NCBI GenBank assembly: GCA_031295385.1
Contig: JAUMOL010000018.1
Span: forward strand, 1-64,000
Source: Collinsella sp.
Lineage (GTDB): Bacteria; Actinomycetota; Coriobacteriia; Coriobacteriales; Coriobacteriaceae
Length of the DNA stretch: 64,000 nt
Reading direction: 5' to 3'
The position numbers and the translations under genes are program-made. Positions within the stretch are counted from its first letter, which is position 1; every line of letters begins with the position of its first letter. This document shows, piece after piece, positions 16,588 to 26,900 of the stretch. Below the pieces are notes generated by a model that made no database searches, was not told the DNA's origin, and saw only the letters and a program-made list of their open reading frames with translations.

Positions 16588-17688
16588 CTACTTAAGTGCG
16601 CCGGTCACCGTGCCGCCGCCCAGGACGATGTTGCCGCGATAGACTACAACGGCTTGGCCGGGGGCGATGGCTCGTTGCGGCTCGTCAAAAGTTAGCAGCA
16701 TTTGCCCGTCTTCGTCACGCGTAAGGGTCGCTGCCTGGTCTTTCTGACGGTAGCGATACTTGGCACCCACGCGAATGCCGCCGGCATCGAGCTCTGCCTC
16801 CATGCGGTCGGCAGGGGCGCTCCAAATCCAGTCGTTGGCCGTGAGTGCTGCGGCCGTCAGGTCCTCGGCCTCGCCCAGATGCACAATGTTGCTGGCGGCA
16901 TCGACGCCCGTTACGTACACGGGATGCGCCATCGCGACGCCCAAGCCCTTGCGCTGGCCGATGGTATAGCGCAGCGCGCCGTTATGGCGTCCGACCACGC
17001 TGCCGTCGCGCCACACAATGTCGCCCGGTGCAGCGGCATGTCCGCAGCGGCGCTCGATATAGCCCGCGTAGTCGCCGTCTGGAATAAAGCAGATGTCCTC
17101 GCTTTCGGCCTTCTGGGCGTTGGTGAAGCCCTGTTCGGCGGCTATGCGGCGCACGTCGCGCTCTTTGTCTAGGCCTGCTAGCGGAAAGATCGTGTGTGCC
17201 AGGCGCTCCTGCGTAAGCGAATACAAAAAGTAGCTTTGGTCCTTTTTGGGGTCTTCGCCGCGGTGGAGCTGCCAGGTGCCGTCTGCCGCCTGGCTTGTTT
17301 TGGCGTAATGTCCCGTTGCGATGTAGTCGCAGCCCATGTCCAGCGCCGCATCGAGCAGCGCGCCAAACTTAATATGGCGGTTGCAGATGATGCACGGGTT
17401 GGGCGTCAACCCCTCCTGATAGGCAGTCACGAAGCGCTCGATAACGTTGCGGTCGAAGGTCTGCTGCAGGTCGAGCACGTGGTGGGGTATCCCCAGACGC
17501 TCGGCGACGGCCTTTGCATCGGCGATGTCGCGGTCGACTTTGCTCATGCCCGTGACGGGATCGGGCGCGGGACAGGTGAGGCGCATGGTGGCGCCGACGC
17601 ATTCGTAGCCCTGGCTTTTGAGCAGGTACGCAGTCACGCTGGAATCGACGCCGCCGCTCATGGCGACGAGCACGCGCTTGTTGTGCAT
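16588..17688 (-). CDS. mnmA: tRNA 2-thiouridine(34) synthase MnmA
   Basis: The 366-residue enzyme thiolates U34 of Glu, Gln and Lys tRNAs using persulfide sulfur and ATP. Visible features: the PP-loop SGGVDSS (residues ~9-15), the catalytic NPCIICN (first Cys), the second Cys in ESEDICFIPDGDY, and the C-terminal beta-barrel with GQRKGLG. ATG 17688 follows AAGGAG; the longer frame (to 17850) has no site and crosses a terminator hairpin. It lies downstream of cysK on the same strand, so both belong to sulfur metabolism, although a terminator separates them. Confidence 0.93.
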   Translation of the reverse strand: MHNKRVLVAMSGGVDSSVTAYLLKSQGYECVGATMRLTCPAPDPVTGMSKVDRDIADAKAVAERLGIPHHVLDLQQTFDRNVIERFVTAYQEGLTPNPCIICNRHIKFGALLDAALDMGCDYIATGHYAKTSQAADGTWQLHRGEDPKKDQSYFLYSLTQERLAHTIFPLAGLDKERDVRRIAAEQGFTNAQKAESEDICFIPDGDYAGYIERRCGHAAAPGDIVWRDGSVVGRHNGALRYTIGQRKGLGVAMAHPVYVTGVDAASNIVHLGEAEDLTAAALTANDWIWSAPADRMEAELDAGGIRVGAKYRYRQKDQAATLTRDEDGQMLLTFDEPQRAIAPGQAVVVYRGNIVLGGGTVTGALK

Positions 17689-17715
17689 GGGGAGGTTCTC
17701 CTTGGTGGCATGTGG

Positions 17716-17756
17716 CCAAAAAAGAAAAGCGGCGCGGGAGGCTGGTTCCGCGCCGC
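17716..17756 (-). terminator. Intrinsic terminator of cysK
   Basis: On the minus strand GCGGCGCGG (17756-17748) pairs with CCGCGCCGC (17737-17729) and is followed by a T-rich CTTTTCTTTTTT run (17728-17716). It ends cysK transcription 110 bp before the mnmA start. Confidence 0.75.
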
Positions 17757-17865
17757 AGACATTGTAGCAAGTTCGGACGTCTCGTGGGGCACCCTGATGG
17801 GATGGGCTCAGGCTACCGGGAGAGGGGAGACCGGTTCGTCCTGGGCTCAACCTATGGGCGAGGCC

Positions 17866-18804
<939 letters not shown>

Positions 18805-18876
18805 GGTGAACCTCCAAAGTGTTCAAGTTGCTGGTTGCCGTATGGTTTTACGGCGTGTCTAGCAGACAAACCCATA

Positions 18877-18889
18877 AACCTTATAGGTT
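18877..18889. promoter_or_regulatory. Candidate Rrf2-regulator operator between cysK and the Rrf2 gene
   Basis: AACCT-TAT-AGGTT is a perfect 5-bp palindrome in AT-rich DNA 73 bp upstream of the cysK start and 169 bp upstream of the divergent Rrf2 gene. Rrf2-family regulators (IscR, CymR) commonly bind AT-rich dyads in such shared regions. The assignment is inference. Confidence 0.4.
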
Positions 18890-19057
18890 GTTCGTTTAGC
18901 TGTTGGCAAGCATAGTAGACACTAAAGCCTAGTAATGCAATAGGAAATAGAAGATTATTACGAGTCGATTAACCATCTTGACCGGAACGGGTATTTTCAA
19001 ACCCATTTTTTCGGCTAGAATTTCAACGGACTAAAAGACCGAAAGGCAGCAATATAT

Positions 19058-19486
19058 ATGTTGGTTTCTACTAAGGGCAGGTACGCCCTGCGCGTTATGG
19101 TCGATCTGGCCGAGCACCAGGCGGCCGGTCGCATCCCGCTCAAAGAGATCGCGGCGCGACAGGGGATTTCCGAGAAATATCTCGAGAACATCTTGGCTAC
19201 GCTCGTGCGCGCCAACATGCTTTCGGGCATGCGTGGCAAGGGCGGCGGCTATGTGCTCACGCGTCCGCCCGAGCAGTACACGGTGGGCGAGATCCTGCGC
19301 CTGACCGAGGGTAGTCTGGCGCCGGTCGCCTGCCTGGATGGCGACTGCAAGGGCTGCTCGCGATCTGATGAGTGCCCCACGCTCGACGTGTGGAAGAACC
19401 TGGACAAGCTCATCAACGATTACCTCGACGGCGTGACGCTCGATCAACTTGTCGCTCCCAACCATGGCTACGACTATGTCATCTAA
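19058..19486 (+). CDS. Rrf2-family transcriptional regulator (IscR/CymR-like)
   Basis: The 142-residue protein starts MLVSTKGRYALRVMVDLAEH, the typical Rrf2 N-terminus, with a winged HTH (IPLKEIAARQGISEKYLENI, then GKGGGYVL). Four Cys in CLDGDCKGCSRSDEC could bind an Fe-S cluster; IscR uses three Cys, CymR none, so cluster sensing is plausible. It is divergent from cysK and probably controls cysteine or Fe-S supply. The following hairpin (19556-19588) ends its transcript. Confidence 0.85.
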   Translation: MLVSTKGRYALRVMVDLAEHQAAGRIPLKEIAARQGISEKYLENILATLVRANMLSGMRGKGGGYVLTRPPEQYTVGEILRLTEGSLAPVACLDGDCKGCSRSDECPTLDVWKNLDKLINDYLDGVTLDQLVAPNHGYDYVI

Positions 19487-19555
19487 CCCACGCCTGCCAT
19501 GTGGGGACGGGGTGGAAATGGTAGATTTTCTTGCCCTCTGAGACTTGGCAAATAA

Positions 19556-19592
19556 GAAGGCCGCCCATTTTTGCGATGGACGGCCTTCGTTT
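19556..19592. terminator. Bidirectional terminator between Rrf2 and holin-like genes
   Basis: GAAGGCCGCCCAT (19556-19568) pairs with ATGGACGGCCTTC (19576-19588) with one mismatch, followed on the plus strand by GTTTT and preceded by an AATAA tract. It lies between convergent genes. Confidence 0.65.
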
Positions 19593-19624
19593 TGGCGTGT
19601 TGTGGCGGTCCGTATCCGGTCGCT

Positions 19625-19990
19625 TTAGTTCCTGGCGATGCTGTCGAGAATGCTGCGCATGATGGATACCAGGATGCTGCCCATAAAGGCCGATCCAAAG
19701 CCGGCAATGGAGATACCCGCTCCCAGCAGATTGACCGACAGGTAGCTGGCCAGCTCGAGCATAAAACTATTGACTACGAGCTGAAAAATACCAAGCGTGA
19801 TAATAGTGAGCGGCAGCGAGATGACCGTCAGGAACGGCTTGACGAGCGAGTCGACGATGTTGAGGAACAGTCCCACAAAGGCAAAGCAGACCCAGGCCTC
19901 GGCAAAGCCGAAGGGTTGGATACCAGGGACGAGGAACGTGGCGATCGCGATGGCGATCGAGGTGAAGAGCCAGTTAAGCATAAAGCGCAT
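19625..19990 (-). CDS. Phage holin family (mycobacterial 4-TM type) membrane protein
   Basis: The 121-residue protein has four hydrophobic segments (WLFTSIAIAIATFLV, AWVCFAFVGLFLNIV, FLTVISLPLTIITLGIFQLV, then LGAGISIAGFGSAFMGSILVSI), matching the 'membrane protein of unknown function / phage holin family 4_2' group, which is chromosomal and not tied to prophage in most genomes. ATG 19990 follows AAAGGA. No phage genes are nearby, so a lysis role is unlikely. Confidence 0.75.
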   Translation of the reverse strand: MRFMLNWLFTSIAIAIATFLVPGIQPFGFAEAWVCFAFVGLFLNIVDSLVKPFLTVISLPLTIITLGIFQLVVNSFMLELASYLSVNLLGAGISIAGFGSAFMGSILVSIMRSILDSIARN

Positions 19991-20313
19991 GGTGGGAATC
20001 CTTTCTTGCGCATGGCGTGGGGAGGGGGCGTGAGGGGCACACATCTTTGCAACTCGGGTAGATGCGCGGGCACGGCCCTGTTTGGGCACCCATTGTTCCA
20101 GATATTCGTGGAGCTTGCGTGCGCATTCGGTTTCAAAACGGCGTTCGTCCTAAAAAACGTGCCGCTGGCAGAGAGTCTTGTCGCTTTAGTTTGGTGGTGT
20201 GCTAAACTGCTACGGGCAAAAGCCACAGGCGTTGCCCTATTGCATATTACGGGTGAACGATGCCCGATGTCAGTATCAACTTCGATGCCTTTTGGCGGGT
20301 TTGGCGGTGATCG
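19991..20313. other. Intergenic region upstream of the YerC-like gene
   Basis: Holds the divergent upstream regions of the holin-like gene and the YerC-like gene. TTGTCG (20178) and TAAACT (20203) may be promoter hexamers, with a long 19-bp spacer. Nothing else stands out. Confidence 0.35.
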
Positions 20314-20613
20314 ATGAATATCGAGAACATGTTTGACAAGCCTGATGTCAAGCAGCTGGTCCACGCATTTAGCCTTTTGGACGACGAGAAAGATATCCAA
20401 GCGTTTTTGACCGATATCTGCACGCCGCGTGAGATTTGCGATCTATCGCAGCGTCTGCAGGTCGCGCGTTACCTGGACGAGGGCGAGCCCTATGTCGAGG
20501 TTCAGGCGCGTACCGGCGCTTCGTCCACCACGGTGAGCCGTGTATCCAAGGCGCTCAACGGCGAGTACGGTGGCTACCGCAAGATCCTCATTAAACTGGA
20601 GGATGGCGAGTAG
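20314..20613 (+). CDS. YerC/YecD-family TrpR-related DNA-binding protein
   Basis: The 99-residue protein has the TrpR-superfamily fold: CTPREICDLSQRLQVARYLDEGEPYVEVQARTGASSTTVSRVSKAL, with the second helix-turn-helix (VQARTGASSTTVSRVSKAL) near residues 63-81. YerC proteins are TrpR-like repressors of uncertain target in Gram-positives. The ribosome binding site is weak (GGCGGTGATCG). A terminator follows immediately, so it is monocistronic. Confidence 0.85.
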   Translation: MNIENMFDKPDVKQLVHAFSLLDDEKDIQAFLTDICTPREICDLSQRLQVARYLDEGEPYVEVQARTGASSTTVSRVSKALNGEYGGYRKILIKLEDGE

Positions 20614-20636
20614 GCCACGCAAAAAACGAATTTTAC

Positions 20637-20664
20637 AAAACCGCTCTTCCGGGGGCGGTTTTTT
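20637..20664 (+). terminator. Intrinsic terminator of the YerC-like gene
   Basis: AAAACCGC and GCGGTTTTTT enclose a short loop, giving a stem with a T6 run 24 bases after the stop. It abuts the palindromic repeat that follows. Confidence 0.75.
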
Positions 20665-20748
20665 GATCCCCTGGGGACGGAGGAAAACGGATCACCGGGT
20701 TAGACTGACCCCCTCGATGATCCGTTTTCCTCCGTCCCCAAGGGATCA
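20664..20748. repeat. Dispersed palindromic element, copy 2
   Basis: Arms at 20664-20694 and 20718-20748 are inverted and carry the GATCCGTTTTCCTCCGTCCC unit. The arm order is opposite to the copy at 1603: here the GATCCC/GGGATC ends point outward and the loop is 23 bases. Located between yerC and addB. Confidence 0.65.
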
Positions 20749-20832
20749 AATCTGTTGGCGTGGGGCCAATCTGTCCGCTTGGGCGGGTAGGATGGATACG
20801 TTGATTATTGCGAACAGTTTGAGCGGAGGACC

Positions 20833-23800
20833 ATGTCTGTTCGAATCTATACCACCAATGCCGGCACGGATTTGAGCGATGCCGAGTCGGCGCTGCTTGC
20901 CGACCTTATTGCCCGCCACGGGCGTGCCGTGTTGCTGGCGCCAACGTTTGCCGAGCTCGACCTGTGCCGTCATGATGCGGCGGAAGCCGGGATTTCGCTG
21001 GGTATCGACTACAAGACGTCTACATCGTGGCTTCGCTCGCTTTGGGAGCTTTTGGGCGACGGGCGCGGTTTCGTCGACAACCTGCAGCGCCAGATGCTGT
21101 TCTCGGACATGGTCACGCGTCTCGACGATGCCGATTTGCAGCCGCTTTCGCGCAGCCAGGGCACGGTGCGCATGCTTGCGCGCATGGCCCGCGACGTGCT
21201 ACCGGGTGTGGCGGGGACGGCGGCCGAGCGATGCCGTGGCAACAATTGCCAGCCTGAGCCAAAAAGCGATGCCGAGGCTCGTGTGTTCGAGCTTTTGCGT
21301 GCCTACGCGGGTGGTTTGGACCGTCGAGATATGGTCGAGCCCTGCGAGGCGGCTGACATTATGGCCGGTGCCCTGGCCGATAACCTGCCGGCGTGCACCC
21401 GCGCCGTATGCGTGCGCGGTATCACGTCGTTTACGCACGGTCTGCTCGAGCTGCTGTCTGCCGTGGCGAACAATGGGGGAGAGGTCGTCGTGCTGCTTGC
21501 CCGCGAGCAGGCGGCGATGCGCGAGGAGCTTGCCGCGGCATTTGATGCCCGCGGTTTGCTGTTTGAGGCCGCGCCGCTGGAGGAGGACGCCGTCGCGTCT
21601 GATGCCGCTTGCAGGACCGCCGCTCAGCCTGCCTTTATTGAGGTCGCTGGTCCCCATGCCCGTGCTCATGTCTATGCGGACGCAATTGATGATCTGGTAA
21701 AAGCGTGCCAGGGTTCCGAGGTCGACGGCGCCGCAACGCCCGCCGACCCCGTGCGCGTGCTCGTTGTTTCTGCCCGGGCACCCCAGCTGTTCAGTGAGCT
21801 CGCCTCTCGTCTGGCGGCTCGTCATATTGCTGCCGAGACAGTTGAGTTCACGGCGTTTTCCCAATCCATTGCGGGCAGGCAGCTTGCGGCGCTTGCCGGC
21901 CTGATCGAGCGCATGAAGGCCGCCGATGAGGGCACGGCGTCAAAGACCGAGTGGTGGCCCGCGCCGGAGCTTACCGACTGGATCTACAGTCCGCTTTCGG
22001 GCGCTGATGCCGTCAATGCCCGTACCTTCGATAAGAATATGCGTCTCTCGCGCAGCAAGACTACCGCGGGCGTTAAGAGCCTGCTGCAGAGCGTTCAGGG
22101 CCAGGTGAGGGGCGCGCGCAAGGCGGCGAGCGACGAAAACTGGTTTAAGAACGTACCGTGTGTGGTCTCGGACGTGTTCCAGGCGCTGTGGCGTGACAAG
22201 CCCGTGACGGCGCTCAAGGCCATGCTTGCCGTTGCCGAGGCGTTGCCCGATCGCTTGCTGGGCAGCTTGGATGGCCAAGCCCGTCGCCAGGCGGAGGTGG
22301 CCCTGCTGCGCCATGTCATCGACATCCTTATGAATGGCGCCCGCGCGCTCGACGTGTCGCAGGCCGCGACCGTGCCCGTGCTCGATGGCATTCGCACCAA
22401 GGTGGACAAGCGCAGTACCGCTTACGATTACGCGACCTACGAGGTCGATCGCACGCCACGGGCACAAGTGCGCTTCGTGTCGCTTGCCGATGCGTCGGTT
22501 TTGCGTCCTGGCGGCTACGATGCCGTGCTGTTTGCCGATGTCGACCTGGACAGCTATCCGCTTTCGCACGAAGAGGGCCCGCTTGCCACATTGACGGCCG
22601 AGCTGCGCCGCGACGGCGTGTCTTTGGAGCCCGCCGCCCTGTTGCGCGTGCGCTTTGGCCGTGCGATGCAGGCGGCGAGCGGTCCGGTCGCGCTCGCCCG
22701 CGTGACGCACGATCGCCAGGCGCGCGAGTGCTACCCGGCAGCCGTATGGACCGAGCTGCGGGCACATGCCGAGGCCGCTGGCGCTGCCAAGCCCACGCGC
22801 GTGGGCGAGGGCGATATCATCGCCGACTTCGATTCCGCGGCAGGCGAAGGTTTTAGGCGCGAGCGCGTGACCTGTGAAGCCCCTCAGCATTTGAGTGCCG
22901 AGGCCGTGCCGTATTTGGTCCTGCGCCGTCGTGACGGCGAGGGCGAGGACGCGCCGCTTGTGCCGCGCCTGACGTCCGCCTCGCAGATCGAGGCCTATTC
23001 CACCTGCCCGCTGTGCTGGTTTGTCTCGTATCGCGTCAAGCCCCAGTCTATCGACGCGGATTTTGGCAACATGGAGAAGGGCAACTTCGTCCACGACGTG
23101 CTGGAACACCTGCATGCCCGTCTGCCCCAAGAGAGCATGGAGCGCGTGACGCCCGAGAACTTGCCGCGCGCACAGGAGCTGCTGCGCGAGGTCTTTGCCG
23201 AGACCTTGGCCGAGCATGCGGGCAAGCGCGGTACCGAGGGCCCGCTGGTGCCGCTCTCCCCGGTGGAGGAGCGTCAGGTGGCCGAGATCTTGCCGCAGCT
23301 GGAAGGCGTGCTCGCCTACGAGTCCGAGGCGCTTGCCCCCTTTGCCCCGCGCTACCTTGAGTTCGCCTTTAATGAGCTTAAGGTCGAGTATGCCGGTTGG
23401 CCGCTCGGCGGGCGTATCGACCGCGTTGACGTGGATGCCGAGAATCGCGCCGTGGTGATTGACTACAAACATCGTTCGGGTGTCGAGGAGTTTAAACTCG
23501 CCGACCCTACGGTGCGCGACGAAGAGTCGGGCGAGGCCCCCATCGACGACCCGCGTTGGCTGCCGCCCCATACCCAGACACTCATCTACGCGCAGGCCAT
23601 GCGCCGGGCGCTGGGCTTAGATACCCGTGCTGCGCTCTATTTTTCGACCAAGGGCGGCAAGCCCGCGCTGCGCGGTGCCGCGAGCGCCGAGCTGTTGGAG
23701 CAGGAGCGCGGCGACGGTCGCATTCCGGGCCTTAAGAAGGGCTTTCCCGGCGAGGGCGGCAACATGGACTTCGATGCGCTGCTCGACCGCGTGGAGGCCG

Positions 23801-23928
23801 GCATCGCCGAGCGCTTGCACGAACTCGAGGCGGGCGACGTCGCCGCTGTCGACCCGACGTCGGCGCAGGCCGCGCATGCGCGCTGCTCGTATAACCACGA
23901 AGGAACGTTTGTAAGGAGGGACGTGTAG
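20833..23928 (+). CDS. addB: AddB-like PD-(D/E)XK nuclease subunit
   Basis: This 1031-residue protein is the likely partner of the AddA helicase-nuclease encoded 3 bp downstream; AddAB resects double-strand breaks for RecA loading. The C-terminal nuclease region is visible: SASQIEAYSTCPLCWFVSYR (Cys pair), HDVLEHLH, RIDRVDVD and VVIDYKHRSG (catalytic D...DYK). The N-terminal half is a degenerate helicase-like fold with no GxxxxGK(T/S) motif, unlike B. subtilis AddB. The Fe-S cluster region looks incomplete: CPLC is present, but only one late Cys (ARCSYNHEG) is seen where three are usual. ATG 20833 follows GGAGG. Confidence 0.8.
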   Translation: MSVRIYTTNAGTDLSDAESALLADLIARHGRAVLLAPTFAELDLCRHDAAEAGISLGIDYKTSTSWLRSLWELLGDGRGFVDNLQRQMLFSDMVTRLDDADLQPLSRSQGTVRMLARMARDVLPGVAGTAAERCRGNNCQPEPKSDAEARVFELLRAYAGGLDRRDMVEPCEAADIMAGALADNLPACTRAVCVRGITSFTHGLLELLSAVANNGGEVVVLLAREQAAMREELAAAFDARGLLFEAAPLEEDAVASDAACRTAAQPAFIEVAGPHARAHVYADAIDDLVKACQGSEVDGAATPADPVRVLVVSARAPQLFSELASRLAARHIAAETVEFTAFSQSIAGRQLAALAGLIERMKAADEGTASKTEWWPAPELTDWIYSPLSGADAVNARTFDKNMRLSRSKTTAGVKSLLQSVQGQVRGARKAASDENWFKNVPCVVSDVFQALWRDKPVTALKAMLAVAEALPDRLLGSLDGQARRQAEVALLRHVIDILMNGARALDVSQAATVPVLDGIRTKVDKRSTAYDYATYEVDRTPRAQVRFVSLADASVLRPGGYDAVLFADVDLDSYPLSHEEGPLATLTAELRRDGVSLEPAALLRVRFGRAMQAASGPVALARVTHDRQARECYPAAVWTELRAHAEAAGAAKPTRVGEGDIIADFDSAAGEGFRRERVTCEAPQHLSAEAVPYLVLRRRDGEGEDAPLVPRLTSASQIEAYSTCPLCWFVSYRVKPQSIDADFGNMEKGNFVHDVLEHLHARLPQESMERVTPENLPRAQELLREVFAETLAEHAGKRGTEGPLVPLSPVEERQVAEILPQLEGVLAYESEALAPFAPRYLEFAFNELKVEYAGWPLGGRIDRVDVDAENRAVVIDYKHRSGVEEFKLADPTVRDEESGEAPIDDPRWLPPHTQTLIYAQAMRRALGLDTRAALYFSTKGGKPALRGAASAELLEQERGDGRIPGLKKGFPGEGGNMDFDALLDRVEAGIAERLHELEAGDVAAVDPTSAQAAHARCSYNHEGTFVRRDV

Positions 23929-23931
23929 ACC

Positions 23932-26900
23932 ATGGATTTTTCGACTTTGATGCCGCAACAGCTGCAAGTCGTCAAAACGCTCGACCGCCCGCTGTTTGTC
24001 TCGGCGGGTGCCGGCTCGGGCAAGACCTTTACCCTCACGCGCCGCATCGTCTACGCGCTCTCGCCCGAATCCGGTCCGTTTGTCGAGCATCTGGACCAGG
24101 TGCTCGCCATTACCTTTACCAAAGACGCCGCGGCCGAGATTCGCGACCGTGTGCGCCGTGCGCTTATCGAAGAGGGCATGGACGAGGAAGCACTGACCGT
24201 CGACGACGCGTGGATCTCGACCATTCACGGCATGTGCTCGCGTATCCTGCGCGCGCACGCGCTGGAGCTGGGCATCGATCCCGAGTTCACGGTGCTCACC
24301 GATACCGACGAGCTTATGGATCAGGCTGTTGAGCATGTGCTGGGGCGCGCGACGGCGCCCGATGCCGCGCTCGAGCTCACCGCTTCGCTTAAGGCCCTCT
24401 ACGCTTGGTATCCCATGGCGGGCGAGGGCGGGACGTTTGGCGCCGGTACCACCATCAAAGGCCTGGTGCGCGACCTGCTGGAGCTATCGAGCCAGCTTCC
24501 GGGCGGCATGGACGATGTGTGCGTGGCGCGCGGCCAGGCCGACACCTCGGCGCTTGCCGATGCCTATCGTGCGGCGCTGGGCGCAAGCAAGGCCACGACC
24601 GAGAAAGCGCAGGTGGCACTCGACGCCATCGACGCGTTTGAGGCGAGCGGCAAAACCATGGAGGATGCGGCGCGACTCATGATGTCGTGCAGCATGCCTC
24701 GGGCGAGCAAGGCGTTTCCTAAGGAGCAGGTGGAGCTACTCAAGGCCGAGGCGGCCGATGCGTTTATCAATATCGTGCTTGCCTGCGGTGGCCCGGCGCT
24801 CGATGCGCTGGTGGGGCTTGCCCGTGCCGTAGAGGCGGAGTACCGTGCGCTCAAGGCCGACCAGTCCGCGCTCGACAATAACGATCTGTTGCGCATGGCA
24901 TACGAGGCGCTGCGCGATTACCCCGCCATCCGAGCCGCCTACGAGGGCCGCTTTAAGATGGTCATGATCGATGAGTTCCAGGATACCGACCAGATGCAGG
25001 TCGATTTGATCCGTTACCTGACGGGCGCGGGGGAGCGTGCGCTGTGCACCGTGGGCGATGCACAGCAGTCGATCTACCGCTTCCGTGGCGCCGAGGTTGA
25101 GGTGTTTCGTCGCCAGGAGCACAAGGTGGGTTCGACGACGGCGTCCGAGACGGTTGTCACGTCCGATGCCCCCGCCGGCGAGCTCGTCAAACTCGTGCGC
25201 AACTTCCGCAGCCACGACGAGGTGCTGCGCTATGTGGCGCGCGTCTTTGACGGCGACACCGGTGGTTTGATGCAGGGGTTCTTGGATCTTGAACCGAGCG
25301 ACAAACGCAAGGACAAGCTCAAGGCAAAGGCTTCGCGCCGCCAGGCGCTGTTCGTTGCCGGTGGCAGCACGCAGGAGCGAATGCAGGCGAAAGCTCGTGC
25401 GATTGCGGAGCGGTTCCAAACGCTCGTCAAAGCGGGGCAGCCCCAGGGCAGCATGGTCCTGCTGCTGGGCCGCATGACCAACGCCGATGTCTATGCGCAG
25501 GCCTTCCGCGACCAAGGGCTCGACTGCGTGATCGCAGGCGGCTCGGTCTTTGCCCAAGCCGCCGAGGTGCAGACGGTGCGCGCCCTGGTGTGCGCGCTCG
25601 CCAATCCGGCCGATACGGCGCAGGGTCTTATGCCGTTGCTGGCCTCGCCGATGTTTGCACTCGGCGCCCAGGAGTTCCTGGCGCTGGCGACCAAGCTCGA
25701 TAGCGAGACGGGCGAGACGTCGCGCCGCAACATCGATGCGGGCATCATGAGCGATTCCGATGTGCCGGGTTTGCAGGGCTTGCCGCTCGTAACGCGCGCC
25801 CGCGAGGTGCTGCGCTACGCGCTTCGTCGCGTGGGACGCGATTCGTTCGCCGCCATCGCGCACGACGTGGTCAACGCCTCCGGCTGGTTTGTACGTCTGG
25901 CACAGCGTGGTCCCGAGGGCAAGGCCATTGCCGCCAACGTGCTCAAGGCACTCGACGCCGTGGCCGAGGAGGAGGCCGAGTTCGGCAACTCGCCGCGTTC
26001 CATCGCGCTGGCCTTCGACCGCTTCTTGGCGGGCAAGGAAGCCCCAGGTGCCCTCAACGAGGAAGGCGACGGCGCGGTGCGCATCATGACGGTGCATGCC
26101 TCCAAGGGTCTGGAATATCCGGTCGTGGCGGTCGCCGAGTGCTTTGGCGTGCGTAAGTCCTCGGGTGCGGCACAGATGGGTCGCGTCGAGGGCGGAGCGC
26201 AGGTCGTGGCACTGCCGGCACGCTTCGGCGGCGTTAAGCTCGCCGACGGTACCTTTGTGAAGGGTGACGACGTCAAAAAGCAGTTTGAGCACGCGTTTAA
26301 GGGCAAGGGCACGTCGCTGTGGCTGCCGCCGGAGCTCATGGAGGACGTCTGTGCGACGGGTTCTCCCGCCGAGGCATTTGCTCGCCTGCGCAACGACGAC
26401 CTGCAGCTTTCGCTCGAGGAGCGGGCTCGTCTGCTCTATGTCGCCATGACGCGAGCGCGTGAGCTGGTCATTCTGGCGATGGATGCCGGCGTGAGCCGCG
26501 GCAAGGTGACGGCGCCGACCTTCGATGTCGAGACCGATCTGACCTACGATGTGCTGCGCCGTATTTTGCCGACCGACGCTCTGGATATGCCGCAGCTCGA
26601 TGCCGACCGCCTGGTGTTCGACAACTCCCATCTGGGCGACTACGAGCTCATTTCGCTCGCGGGCTTTACCTTTGGCGAGCAGGCGTTTGAGGCCAACGCT
26701 TCGCTGGATGCCGAGGGCAGGCTTGTTCGTGGCGATGCCGATGCAGATGCTGCCGACGATTCGGCCAGTACAATCGTCCCCGGTCCTGCCGACCCCAAGC
26801 CCGATGCGTTTGAGCTCGTGTATCCCCAGGCAGTGGGCGTGCGCATGGGCACCTGTCCGTTCCCGGCGCGTGACTCGTATAGCTACTCGTCAATCGCCGC

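Noticed and set aside
19625..19990. Holin-like gene as a sign of a prophage
   Set aside because: No other phage genes are nearby, and this 4-TM family is common on chromosomes.
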